Shown here piece by piece: positions 1 to 7,034 of a stretch of 17,677 nt of DNA; the first letter of the stretch is position 1, and each line of letters starts with the position of its first letter. The notes under the pieces were generated by a model, which ran no database searches, was not told the origin of the DNA, and was given only the letters and a program-made list of their open reading frames with translations. The DNA comes from CBFHSD01 sp965658375 (GTDB taxonomy: Bacteria; Bacteroidota; Bacteroidia; Flavobacteriales_G; Salibacteraceae), in NCBI GenBank assembly GCA_965658375.1, contig CBFHSD010000047.1, positions 1-17,677 on the forward strand, written 5' to 3'. A program made the position numbers and the translations under genes.

Positions 1-383
1 ATGAAGCTAAAACGATTGATCAAGGCCGTAAATACAGCGTAGAGTTTGATTCCCTGGGGAAGATTGAAGACATCGAATATAAAATCTCCTGGGCAGCGAT
101 TCCCCCTTTGGCGAAAGCCAAAATAGAAGCCTACTTTGATCGTAAATATCAGAAAAAGAAAATCGTCAAAGTCCAAGTGCAAGTCAGCGGTCCCTCCCCT
201 AGCTTGATTCAATGGATCAAGGACAAGAAAGTATCGCCGGAGATCATTACCAAATACGAGTTGGTTATCAAAGGAAGCAAAGCAAAACAAAGTCAAATGA
301 TGGAGTATCTGTTTACAGAAGCTGGCACAGTGGAACGAGCGTCAAAAATTGTCTTAAAAAACACCGACCATCTTGAATACTAG
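1..383 (+). CDS. PepSY-like domain protein, 3' part only
   Basis: The frame is open from the left edge (first full codon at position 3) to the TAG at 381-383, so the true start and any signal peptide lie outside the window. About 127 codons are visible. An internal ATG at 108 falls within the conserved-looking part and is not the start. The visible protein has a pattern typical of PepSY-like or BLIP-like repeats: a strand of the type YSVEFDSLGKIEDIEY, a proline-containing turn, an amphipathic helix (about residues 37-47), then a second lysine-rich strand and a YELVIKGSKAKQ strand. Such proteins are usually periplasmic or surface-associated in Bacteroidota, and their role is generally unknown. 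The next gene starts within or directly after this stop codon, so the two are probably co-transcribed. The domain assignment rests on pattern only and is moderately sure; that the frame is coding is fairly certain. Confidence 0.72.
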   Translation, partial: EAKTIDQGRKYSVEFDSLGKIEDIEYKISWAAIPPLAKAKIEAYFDRKYQKKKIVKVQVQVSGPSPSLIQWIKDKKVSPEIITKYELVIKGSKAKQSQMMEYLFTEAGTVERASKIVLKNTDHLEY

Positions 384-1059
384 GTTGAAAATATTGATGC
401 TTTTTTGCCTTGGGAGCTTGTGTGGTAGCATCTGGGCCCAAGAAAACACTTTGGGAACCTTGCCCAGTTTAAACCTCAATAAAACATTAAAAAACGACTG
501 GCGACTTAACCTCAGCATACAAGCGCGAAATGGCATAACGGAAAGGCAGATCGAATGTGGGCGCCCTTCAACCTATGAATATATGCACACAGATTACACC
601 TTGATCGCGGCTAAAAAAACGGGGCTAAACAATGCCTTGGCCGGCGGAATACTCTTGCGGTATCAGGACCAGGAGTTGATTGTACGCTACATTCAGCAGT
701 TTACTCTAGTGAGAAAATACAATGCCTTTAGAATGGCGCATCGCTTTCGCATGGATCAAACCAAAAGCCAAACAGATCCCTTAAAATACCGCCTTCGCTA
801 CAGGGCAACCCTAGAATTACCCTTAAACGGAACTGTGGTTGACCCCAAAGAGTGGTACCTTAAAATCAATCACGAATACCTCAATGCCTTTCAAGCACAA
901 ACCCATGATCTTGAAGTGCGCCTTGTTCCCTTAGTAGGTTATAAGTTTAGCGAGAAAAACAAGCTGGAAACCGGCTTCGATTACCGTCGCAGTGCTTTTA
1001 TTAACAACGCTGCCAATAATGATTTTTGGCTTAGCCTAAATTGGTATCTTATCCTTTAG
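373..1059 (+). CDS. DUF2490 family outer-membrane protein
   Basis: This is a protein of about 228 residues with an N-terminal signal peptide: basic residues, a hydrophobic core LMLFCLGSLCGSIW, and likely cleavage at A-Q. The rest is rich in alternating polar and aromatic strands, including the run FRMAHRFRMDQ and a following RLRYRATLEL strand. That arginine-rich pair is characteristic of DUF2490, a small beta-barrel family common in Bacteroidota, and the chain ends in a strand-like WLSLNWYLIL. Function is unknown; an outer-membrane barrel is the inference. There is no ATG at the expected place. TTG at 373 overlaps the upstream stop by 11 bases, TTG at 385 gives the tidiest signal peptide (MKILMLF...), and the first ATG is at 397. 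I keep 373 but 385 is equally plausible. Overlap with the preceding gene suggests translational coupling. Confidence 0.78.
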   Translation: MNTRLKILMLFCLGSLCGSIWAQENTLGTLPSLNLNKTLKNDWRLNLSIQARNGITERQIECGRPSTYEYMHTDYTLIAAKKTGLNNALAGGILLRYQDQELIVRYIQQFTLVRKYNAFRMAHRFRMDQTKSQTDPLKYRLRYRATLELPLNGTVVDPKEWYLKINHEYLNAFQAQTHDLEVRLVPLVGYKFSEKNKLETGFDYRRSAFINNAANNDFWLSLNWYLIL

Positions 1060-1061
1060 TA

Positions 1062-1084
1062 AAGAGGATCGAAATATTCCTCTT
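1062..1084 (+). terminator. Weak hairpin after the DUF2490 gene
   Basis: AAGAGGA (1062-1068) and TCCTCTT (1078-1084) form a perfect 7-bp stem with a 9-base loop, starting two bases after the TAG stop. No run of T follows, so this could be an mRNA-end hairpin rather than a classic intrinsic terminator. Confidence 0.3.
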
Positions 1085-1134
1085 AGCTGTATAAAGGATA
1101 TACACCGAAGGTAAAATGATAAAAAAGGCTGTTT

Positions 1135-1159
1135 TTGAATATTTATCTTGTTAATTTTG
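1135..1159 (+). promoter_or_regulatory. Possible promoter for the YdeI-like gene
   Basis: TAATTTTG at 1152-1159 matches the Bacteroidota -7 element TAnnTTTG exactly. The nearest upstream TTG (1135-1137) is only 14 bases away, shorter than the usual 17 or more, so the assignment is weak. It lies about 80 bases before the ATG at 1240. Confidence 0.25.
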
Positions 1160-1239
1160 CTAATTATTGTCAAACGCGCAACTGTATATACCCTGCGGGA
1201 CACCTACCATACACAAAACCTTAGCTACAATTAAATAAA

Positions 1240-1818
1240 ATGATTAAAACCGAGCATTTCGATAACGTTGAAATCACTTCTCAAGAAGGGTTCAGGTCGT
1301 GGTTGTTGAAAAATCACACTCAATCTGAAAGCGTTTGGCTTGTTACCTATAAGAAAAGTGAGCCAGACAAATACGTCTCAAGATGGGATGTACTTGATGA
1401 GTTGATCTGTTTTGGATGGATTGACGGTATTCGACGAAAGCTTGATGACAAAAAAACAATGCAATTAATCTCTCCACGGAAAGTTGAGCATTGGGCGAAA
1501 ACCTACAAAGAGAGAGCAGCAAAACTGATTGACCAAAGTAAAATGCATGCGTCGGGACTAAAGACCATAGAAGACGCAAAATCGAGCGGACTTTGGAACT
1601 TTATGGATGATGTTGATAATTTAGTTGTCCCCGAAGACCTTTCCCAGGAGCTTTCAAAATTTGAAGGAGCTTCAGCCTTTTTTAATTCAATAAATCCTTC
1701 GAGCAAAAGGTTTGTTCTAAGATGGATTAAACTTGCTAAGGCTGATAAAACAAGAAAAAATAGAATCAAGAAGATTACTGAACTGTCTTCTAGAAGAGAA
1801 AAACTGCCAGGCAGTTAA
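1240..1818 (+). CDS. YdeI/OmpD-associated family protein
   Basis: This 192-residue cytoplasmic protein has no signal peptide. It matches the YdeI/OmpD-associated family, annotated in many genomes as bacteriocin-protection protein. The defining features are visible in order: an N-terminal EITSQEGFRSWLLKNH segment, the VWLVTYKK strand (about 32-39), the invariant-looking FGWIDG motif at residues 58-63, a PRK...WAKTYKERAAKLI helix region (about 84-98), and a basic C-terminal helix with the pattern RWIKLAKADKTRKNRI. Length is normal for the family. The biochemical role is not established, and the bacteriocin link is historical rather than mechanistic. The ATG at 1240 is preceded by an A/T-rich tract typical of Bacteroidota starts and no better start exists. 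It stands alone, with about 180 bases before it and 350 after it. Confidence 0.85.
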   Translation: MIKTEHFDNVEITSQEGFRSWLLKNHTQSESVWLVTYKKSEPDKYVSRWDVLDELICFGWIDGIRRKLDDKKTMQLISPRKVEHWAKTYKERAAKLIDQSKMHASGLKTIEDAKSSGLWNFMDDVDNLVVPEDLSQELSKFEGASAFFNSINPSSKRFVLRWIKLAKADKTRKNRIKKITELSSRREKLPGS

Positions 1819-2089
1819 AAAAGAAAAAACTACAGCGAAGGAGGTATATTGAGCATTGTCACCCTTCGGAACCGCAGTACACTATGTCAAACCCTTTATA
1901 AAAACTGCATATCATGATGCACAGGCTTGGAAGCTTTAATTCGTTAAGCCAAAACCAGTCCATTCATTGCCGAACCCTGAGGCGCGCGAAGGGTTTCACT
2001 CTTTCCAAAAAGTTTACTGCTGCAATAAAAGGGAGACAATGATCACAAAGCTTATCCTCTTTTCTTGTGGGATCCCTTTCAACAGGTAG
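1819..2089. other. Gene-free stretch between two lone genes
   Basis: No frame here resembles a protein on either strand. I see only a short hairpin, AACCCT (1973-1978) with AGGGTT (1990-1995) around a CG-rich loop, and a weaker GGCTT/AAGCC pair just before it. The right-hand end holds the sulfotransferase promoter candidate, listed separately. It may be remnant DNA or an unrecognised untranslated region. Confidence 0.4.
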
Positions 2090-2118
2090 TTGACAAGTGA
2101 TAAAATAAACTACTTTCG
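2090..2118 (+). promoter_or_regulatory. Candidate promoter for the sulfotransferase gene
   Basis: TTG (2090-2092), an 18-base spacer, then TACTTTCG (2111-2118), one base away from the Bacteroidota consensus TAnnTTTG. It lies about 50 bases before the ATG at 2170, a sensible leader length. Confidence 0.5.
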
Positions 2119-2169
2119 ATTTTCTTTGGTGAAACAGAACCCATCACCTATAGATAAACCCACGTAGCA

Positions 2170-2940
2170 ATGATTTGGATTGCATCTTACCCAAGGTCGG
2201 GCAATACATTTTTAAGAAACATTTTTTTCGACACCTACGGTTTAGAGTCTACCTCTTACCCTAGAGAAGGAAAACATAGAGACGATGTGGATTATCAGAT
2301 CACAAAAACGCATGAGCTTCCCGGTTTGATTCCTGATTTAAAACCCGATGATTTTGTGATTTACCTTGTGAGAGATGGACGTGACGCCTTTGTTTCCAAC
2401 TCTTTTTATGGTAAGAACTTTTTAAAGTCAGAAGCAAGTCTAGACGAAATTACCTACCATCAAATAATGGCCAACGATGGTGCATTTTTTGGCGGATGGT
2501 CTGCCAATGTTGTTGAATGGTCTAAACGCGCAAACCTCATTTTGAGGTTCGAAGATTTAACCACTCAGCCTGAGTTGTGGACCAACAAAATAGCAGAGAT
2601 GCTCGCTTTAGCGACACCTGATACTGAAAAAATTAAGTCGTTTACAGAACTAAAGAACAGTATCCCCAAGTATGGAAGCGGATCAAACAAAGGCAATCAA
2701 AAAGACTTTGTGCAACACTTCTTCAGAAAAGGTAAAATAGGCTCATACCAATCAGAAATGACACCCGAACATCAAAAGCTTTACTGGCGTATGCATGGAG
2801 ATGTTATGATGCAATTGGGCTATTCTAAAAATGGAGAGATCAAAGATTTTTCTCAGGGCGAAATTCAAGCTAAAAACACGTTGGCCAAAACACTCCTTTT
2901 TCAGTCAGAACGCATCAAGCATAAACTGAAGAGCCGTTAA
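2170..2940 (+). CDS. Sulfotransferase domain protein (PAPS-dependent)
   Basis: This 256-residue cytosolic-type sulfotransferase would transfer sulfate from PAPS to an unknown acceptor (carbohydrate, lipid or small molecule). The cofactor sites are unusually clear. The 5'-phosphosulfate loop SYPRSGNTFLR is at residues 6-16, only a few residues from the N-terminus. The 3'-phosphate-binding element has R68 and S76 with the canonical seven-residue spacing inside YLVRDGRDAFVSNSFY, and the RKGKIG loop at 186-191 closes the nucleotide site. KTHELP (46-51) matches the strand carrying the lysine-histidine pair used in this family. Length is normal for a single-domain enzyme. It has its own candidate promoter and a strong hairpin after the stop, and no glycan or lipid biosynthesis genes flank it, so the substrate cannot be inferred. 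Isolation among gene-poor DNA is compatible with horizontal acquisition, which I cannot test here. Confidence 0.92.
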   Translation: MIWIASYPRSGNTFLRNIFFDTYGLESTSYPREGKHRDDVDYQITKTHELPGLIPDLKPDDFVIYLVRDGRDAFVSNSFYGKNFLKSEASLDEITYHQIMANDGAFFGGWSANVVEWSKRANLILRFEDLTTQPELWTNKIAEMLALATPDTEKIKSFTELKNSIPKYGSGSNKGNQKDFVQHFFRKGKIGSYQSEMTPEHQKLYWRMHGDVMMQLGYSKNGEIKDFSQGEIQAKNTLAKTLLFQSERIKHKLKSR

Positions 2941-2950
2941 TGGTATATGC

Positions 2951-2974
2951 AGCCCCTTTTTTTTAAAAGGGGCT
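2951..2974 (+). terminator. Strong hairpin after the sulfotransferase
   Basis: AGCCCCTTTT (2951-2960) and AAAAGGGGCT (2965-2974) form a perfect 10-bp stem around a TTTT loop, 11 bases after the TAA. There is no separate T tract after the stem, but the A/T-rich upper stem and position support an intrinsic terminator. Confidence 0.65.
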
Positions 2975-3689
2975 ATACACCTGACGTATCAGTAAGCTAT
3001 ACCTCTTTCCTAAAAACGATAAGGCTGCATTTTTAATTACACATAGAATCTCAAGCCCAAAAATGGCTTTGAAATAATCACTCTCAGGAATGATCTCCGC
3101 TGAACTTCGTTTCACGCGTGAGCGGGGGGTATTCATACACCAGAACGCTCTAATATTATTGGTTATTTCAATGATTCAATAACTAGTGTTCGCTCCTGTA
3201 GGTGCTTTCGCAGCAATAAGAAGAAAAACAACGAAGCTGCGTTTTTGCGAAGTAAAAAAAGAGCACGTAGTGGTTTTTCGACTGATTGAATGCAACGGAG
3301 TGAAATTCAAATTGCCTTGAAAGCACTTGATCTTTTTTGATTCTTTTTTGCATCAAGGTAAAAAACGAATGAGAAAGATCTGAGTATTTTATTTGTCCTT
3401 TTTCCTTGAAGCAAAAGGACCAAAAATTCAAGGCTGCCATCTCTTTTTCTTCATCTCCATTGTAAGTTCTAAGTGCGGCCGAGTGATTTTCGAGTCAAGC
3501 TCTCAACTTCTCGGTCTTACTAAGAACCTACTTCTGTTTCTGATTCAAAGTGATGAAGGCCAATGTTTTGAACGAGACAAATGGAAAAGCTACCGAAATC
3601 AGCCACAAAATCAAGATATGATTACTTCAAAAGGAACGCGAGGGGATTCGCACAATAGCGGGAGGATAAAAGAATATTATCATCATCTT
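2975..3689. other. Gene-poor region with hairpins, no convincing gene
   Basis: More than 700 bases without a believable gene. Two overlapping open frames exist (minus 3183-3440 and plus 3393-3704). Both have biased, low-complexity translations with runs of F, S and K, no start context and no family resemblance, so I treat them as chance frames over structured repeat-like DNA. Small inverted repeats occur: CCGCT/AGCGG (3097-3101 with 3121-3125), GTTATT/AATAAC (3162-3167 with 3178-3183), and TTCGCA/TGCGAA (3207-3212 with 3246-3251). The strongest part is listed as a repeat. Confidence 0.5.
3190..3440. repeat. Hairpin-rich element, likely a dispersed noncoding repeat
   Basis: Two hairpins stand in tandem. 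The first is a long imperfect one: GATCTTT at 3329-3335 pairs with AAAGATC at 3374-3380, with inner ATTC/GAAT and T-run/A-run pairing. The second pairs GTCCTTTT (3395-3402) with AAAAGGAC (3413-3420). Upstream, CGCAGC (3209-3214) can pair with GCTGCG (3236-3241). The spurious translations, of the kind LEAKGPKIQGCH on one strand and MAALNFWSF on the other, resemble frames I recall over repeated intergenic elements in many Bacteroidota genomes. That is recollection, not a search result. No transposase, terminal repeats or target duplication is visible. Confidence 0.4.
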
Positions 3690-4082
3690 TCATTCTTTAA
3701 TTAAGTAAAACTCAACAAACCCCATTCGCTGATCACTAAGTTCATAATGAATCGAATCTTGAATTAAAAATAAATCATTAGAAAATCCATGATTATCAAT
3801 TAAATAGTCAATTACATTTCTTGATCTCCGTACACCAATGAATCGATCAGAAGAATTCTCTTCTTTGGCTTATAAACTATGAACAACGACACCACATGAA
3901 TCAACAATAAAACTATCTGACCATAGCAACTGAGCCAAACTGTCAAGTGACTTTTTATTTGTAGAATTTATATCATATATACCCGATTCAAACTCTAATT
4001 CTATCAGACCATTCACATCTTGTGCAAACAATCCGTTTACAGAGAAAAAGAACAAACTGAAAATCACAACTTTATTCATCAT
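3690..4082 (-). pseudogene. OmpA-like secreted protein with an in-frame stop codon
   Basis: Reading down from ATG at 4082-4080, the frame gives a clear signal peptide (MMNKVVIFSLFFFSVNGLFA-Q), then a start typical of OmpA-like domains: IELEFESGIYDINSTNKKSL followed by DSLAQLL. After 70 codons it meets TAA at 3872-3870. The same frame continues without interruption for 59 more codons to TGA at 3692-3690. That part supplies what an OmpA domain needs next: a helix with the pattern GVRRSRNVIDYLIDNHGF and a closing strand FVEFYLI. The whole would be about 130 residues, a natural size for a signal peptide plus one domain. Both halves read as one protein, so I call a nonsense mutation. A base-call error, or a functional short product, cannot be excluded. 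The start overlaps the end of another minus-strand remnant. Confidence 0.62.
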
Positions 4083-4335
4083 CTTGTTCTTTTTGTATTT
4101 CGCTCTCTTCAGTAACTGTTTCAGTATGAATATTACTTACATTATCAGAACGACCTGTAAACATCTCCCTCCCCGATAAATATTTTGTGTAATCGAATGG
4201 TTGGAATTGCAAAATATCGTTATGCGTCCTAGTCATCCCCAGCTACCGCGCTAAACGTAAGTTCATCGCAGCTAATTCTTTCGCGTTTACTGTTCTTTCA
4301 AAGCTAACACGAATACAATCTGAAACAAATAGCTC
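4072..4335 (-). pseudogene. Unrecognised gene remnant with an internal TAG
   Basis: On the minus strand a coding-like frame runs from just after a TAG at 4338-4336 down to TAA at 4074-4072, interrupted once by TAG at 4245-4243. Upstream of that stop it reads FERTVNAKELAAMNLRLAR. Downstream come an LGMTRTHNDI segment, then FDYTKYLSGREMF and GRSDNV, and an acidic glutamate-rich tail. The composition is protein-like on both sides and the codon lost is most simply CAG (Gln) to TAG. I do not recognise the family. An ATG at 4236-4234 could give a 54-residue product on its own. The terminal GATGATGAATAA contains the start codon of the OmpA-like gene, so the two frames overlap by 11 bases as in an operon. 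The 5' part of the gene appears missing, cut off where the promoter region of the plus-strand gene at 4390 begins. Confidence 0.45.
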
Positions 4336-4389
4336 CTAACGGCTTTACACTCCACTTTCAAAAAAAGAGTTTTTAGGTATATTAGCCAG

Positions 4390-6153
4390 ATGCAGCTCAT
4401 TTACACCCGTTCCTTCTTTCTCAGCATCATATGCGCACTCGCCATGGGTACCCTTGAAGCACAACCTTTGCCAGAACCCACTATTCTAAGTGGTACCATC
4501 ACCAATGAAAAAGGCGAGATTTTGCAGTTTGCCACCGTAGCAGTGCTGAACCAAAGTCGAGGAACCATTACCAACGAGCAAGGTTTTTTTGAATTGAGAG
4601 GTTTGCAACTCGGAGATTCTATTGCGGCTCAAATGCTGGGTTACCAAGCTTACTTCTTCACCTACCAAGGTCAAGAAAACCTAGCCATTCAACTTAAAAT
4701 ATCAGCTCAGGTGCTCAATGAAGTGATGGTGGTAGCAGATGATGACTACCTCTATAACCTCATAGACAAGTGCAAGAAAAAACTGGGCTATGAGGCATAT
4801 TCGTCTAAATGTTACATGAGCTTAGAATCCTACAGCGTAGATTCCATCAACCCCAACAAAACAAAGCAAATTGAAATGCTAGAAGCCTATTACAACGGGG
4901 CTTTCAATGGCCCTAACCTCTCTGAGCTAGAACTGAAAACCGGTCGATTTGCTCTATTAAAATTTGATAAGCGCTTTTTCAATTCTACAGAAACTTCAAA
5001 AGCAGTTTTGATGCACGACCTTGTCAAGACCAACAATCATTTTCCAGATCAACCATTGAATATGAATGCGCGGCAACTCAAAAAGTCGTACGAATTGAAC
5101 TTGATACGCTCCTTTTATGGAAGTAAGGGAAACATACTCGAGATTGGCTTTGAACCCAAAGAAGATGACAAAACTCTTTTTTCGGGAACCCTTTGGATGG
5201 ATGAAAATCAGAACATTCAAAAGATAGCGCTCTACCAAGCCAACGCAAAATACCACCCTTTTGTGCCATTTGGCCATATTGAGAGCTTAGATACGGTAGA
5301 TTTAAACATTACTAAAACCTTTGAAATTGTAAATGGAAAGCCGCAAATTCAGTCCATCACCTTCAATTATGAGTTAAGTTATCAAACACGACAGAACGAG
5401 CAACGCAAACTACTTTCAAAAGCATTCATCTACGCCTACAACTACAAAAAACTCTTTCAACTCCCTTACTTCCAATTCTCTAACGGATTATACAAAGACT
5501 ACATTCAGATTAGCGCATTGCCTTACAACAGCTATTTCTGGGACAATTCTGTAGAGTTTACTGTGGGGAACCAATCCTCAAAAAACAGCCTTTTCTACAC
5601 CCGCTCTTCTACCCTTACAAGCCAAGACATGTTCAATACCGGAAAGAACCCATGGCAAAAGGGCTTTTTCGAAAAACCTTACATCCAGTGGTCAAAAGAT
5701 GCTCGACTAAACATGCGGGCGAACCCTGAAGAAAATGAGGAAGGAAGCCCAATTCCGAAATGCAGCATAGAAGCTCAGATGTACCTCGATATCACAACGG
5801 TTGAAGAAAAAACCTATGCCGTATCCAATTCGGTATACGACCCTTACCATTCACTTTGCAACCTTAGTGGCGACTCCATTTCAAGAACCTTTATCAACAT
5901 CTATTTTGATTTGGTAGAGATTGAACGTAGAAAAATGATGAAAGCTATTGTAGATTTAACAGATAGCAAACTTGTTGATGCACAATACGAAATGACCTCA
6001 AAGCGTGCAAAGGCCAAAACCAAAAAATTCAAGCAAGAGGTAGATTACGGAAACAAAACCAAAACCTTGCTGAAATGGAATAAATACGTCTATCAAGAGC
6101 TGGGAATTGACAATGCATATTTGCAAGGCCTCACGTCAAAGCCCCTTAAATAA
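4390..6153 (+). CDS. Carboxypeptidase-regulatory-like domain protein
   Basis: This 587-residue protein has a signal peptide (hydrophobic core SFFLSIICALAMGTL, likely cleavage near EAQ) and so is exported. Residues of about 32-115 form a CarboxypepD_reg-like beta-sandwich. Typical elements are the opening LSGTITNEKGEILQFATV, the SRGTITNEQGFFEL hairpin and a closing LNEVMVVA strand. In Bacteroidota this module usually precedes a TonB-dependent barrel. Here no plug or barrel follows. Instead there are about 470 residues with many polar beta strands and Tyr/Phe-rich segments, closest in style to the DUF5686-like group of envelope proteins, though I cannot confirm that. The C-terminal 80 residues are lysine-rich and helical. 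It is the first gene of a four-gene run, with only 17 bases to the next. No clear promoter was seen in the short upstream space. Confidence 0.75.
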   Translation: MQLIYTRSFFLSIICALAMGTLEAQPLPEPTILSGTITNEKGEILQFATVAVLNQSRGTITNEQGFFELRGLQLGDSIAAQMLGYQAYFFTYQGQENLAIQLKISAQVLNEVMVVADDDYLYNLIDKCKKKLGYEAYSSKCYMSLESYSVDSINPNKTKQIEMLEAYYNGAFNGPNLSELELKTGRFALLKFDKRFFNSTETSKAVLMHDLVKTNNHFPDQPLNMNARQLKKSYELNLIRSFYGSKGNILEIGFEPKEDDKTLFSGTLWMDENQNIQKIALYQANAKYHPFVPFGHIESLDTVDLNITKTFEIVNGKPQIQSITFNYELSYQTRQNEQRKLLSKAFIYAYNYKKLFQLPYFQFSNGLYKDYIQISALPYNSYFWDNSVEFTVGNQSSKNSLFYTRSSTLTSQDMFNTGKNPWQKGFFEKPYIQWSKDARLNMRANPEENEEGSPIPKCSIEAQMYLDITTVEEKTYAVSNSVYDPYHSLCNLSGDSISRTFINIYFDLVEIERRKMMKAIVDLTDSKLVDAQYEMTSKRAKAKTKKFKQEVDYGNKTKTLLKWNKYVYQELGIDNAYLQGLTSKPLK

Positions 6154-6170
6154 GCCCTATTTTTGCCCCA

Positions 6171-7034
6171 ATGCACCAGATCAGCACACCTATAGAAAGA
6201 GAAGGAAGCGCGAAAAAGAACATCCGCTTTGTGTTCTTTCTCAATGTTGCTTTCACGCTTCTTGAGTTTATAGGTGGCTACTTGATCAACAGCGTGGCTA
6301 TCATGTCTGATGCCATTCATGATTTGGGAGATTCCATTTCGCTTGGAACCGCTTGGTACCTAGAAACAAAAGCAGAAAGGCCGGCTAGCCCAAAGTACCC
6401 CTATGGCTACAAACGATTCTCTTTGTTGGGTGCCTTTAGCAACGGAGTAGTTTTGGTTTTGGGTTCCATATTTATCATTTACGAAGCCGTGGCCCGCATC
6501 ATTGAACCTGAACCCATACACGCCACCGGAATGGTTGCTTTTGGAGTGCTCGGAATAGTGGTGAATGGGTGGGCAGTGCTGAAGCTCAAAACGGGAAAAA
6601 CATTGAATGAAAAGGTGCTCTCTTGGCACTTATTGGAAGATGTTCTGGGTTGGGCAGCCATTCTATTGGTAGGTATTGCATTGCACTTTTATAACCTTCC
6701 TGTGTTAGATGCCATTCTCTCGATTCTCATCACCACTTTCATCCTATTCAACACCTTTAAGAGAACCATAGAAGCAGTTCATCTTTTCCTTCAAGGAACT
6801 CCTCATAACTTACACATTAACAAACTGAAAGAAGAAATAGAAAATGTTTCGGGAGTTTCTAGAGTGCTACATCTAAACGCCTGGTCACTTGATGGCGAAA
6901 GTCATGTAATAGAAGCTGAAATTCATGCCGATTTTTCCAATCCAGAGGAATATGCTCAGGTTTTTAACGACAGTAAAAAATGCCTTTCAGCCCATGGAAA
7001 AGCATTCGTATCTATCATACCAAAAGAGAAATGA
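6171..7034 (+). CDS. Cation diffusion facilitator (CDF) metal exporter
   Basis: This 287-residue inner-membrane protein exchanges a divalent metal (most often Zn2+, also Co2+ or Cd2+) for protons and exports it from the cytoplasm. The two halves of the transmembrane metal site are visible: SDAIHDLGDS in helix 2 gives H50 and D54, and HLLED in helix 5 gives H153 and D157. This HxxxD/HxxxD set is the zinc-selective type. Six hydrophobic segments occupy about residues 18-205, followed by a cytoplasmic ferredoxin-like domain of about 80 residues (LKEEIENVSGVSRVLHLNAW and on). The loop between helices 4 and 5 has no histidine-rich stretch, unlike many CzcD-type proteins. The stop overlaps the next gene's start in ATGA (7031-7034). 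Its place beside envelope genes suggests general metal homeostasis rather than a dedicated resistance island. Confidence 0.93.
   Translation: MHQISTPIEREGSAKKNIRFVFFLNVAFTLLEFIGGYLINSVAIMSDAIHDLGDSISLGTAWYLETKAERPASPKYPYGYKRFSLLGAFSNGVVLVLGSIFIIYEAVARIIEPEPIHATGMVAFGVLGIVVNGWAVLKLKTGKTLNEKVLSWHLLEDVLGWAAILLVGIALHFYNLPVLDAILSILITTFILFNTFKRTIEAVHLFLQGTPHNLHINKLKEEIENVSGVSRVLHLNAWSLDGESHVIEAEIHADFSNPEEYAQVFNDSKKCLSAHGKAFVSIIPKEK

Noticed and set aside
3183..3440. Minus-strand open frame of 85 codons
   Set aside because: Lies over the same hairpins, no family resemblance, looks like the reverse reading of a noncoding repeat.
3190..3440. CRISPR array or insertion sequence
   Set aside because: No regularly spaced identical repeats, no transposase frame, no terminal inverted repeats with target duplication.
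3393..3704. Plus-strand open frame of 103 codons
   Set aside because: Low-complexity, Phe/Ser/Lys-rich translation over hairpin DNA; no domain, no start context, and its 3' end runs antisense to the tail of the better supported OmpA-like frame.
2941..4389. Novel defence island in the gene-poor stretch
   Set aside because: No nuclease, helicase, reverse transcriptase, TIR, kinase or toxin-antitoxin pattern could be read on either strand; only decayed envelope-type frames and hairpins.
6980..7030. Upstream ATG extending the lipid A deacylase by 17 residues
   Set aside because: It reads through the end of the CDF gene and would bury the signal peptide; ATG at 7031 gives a proper one.
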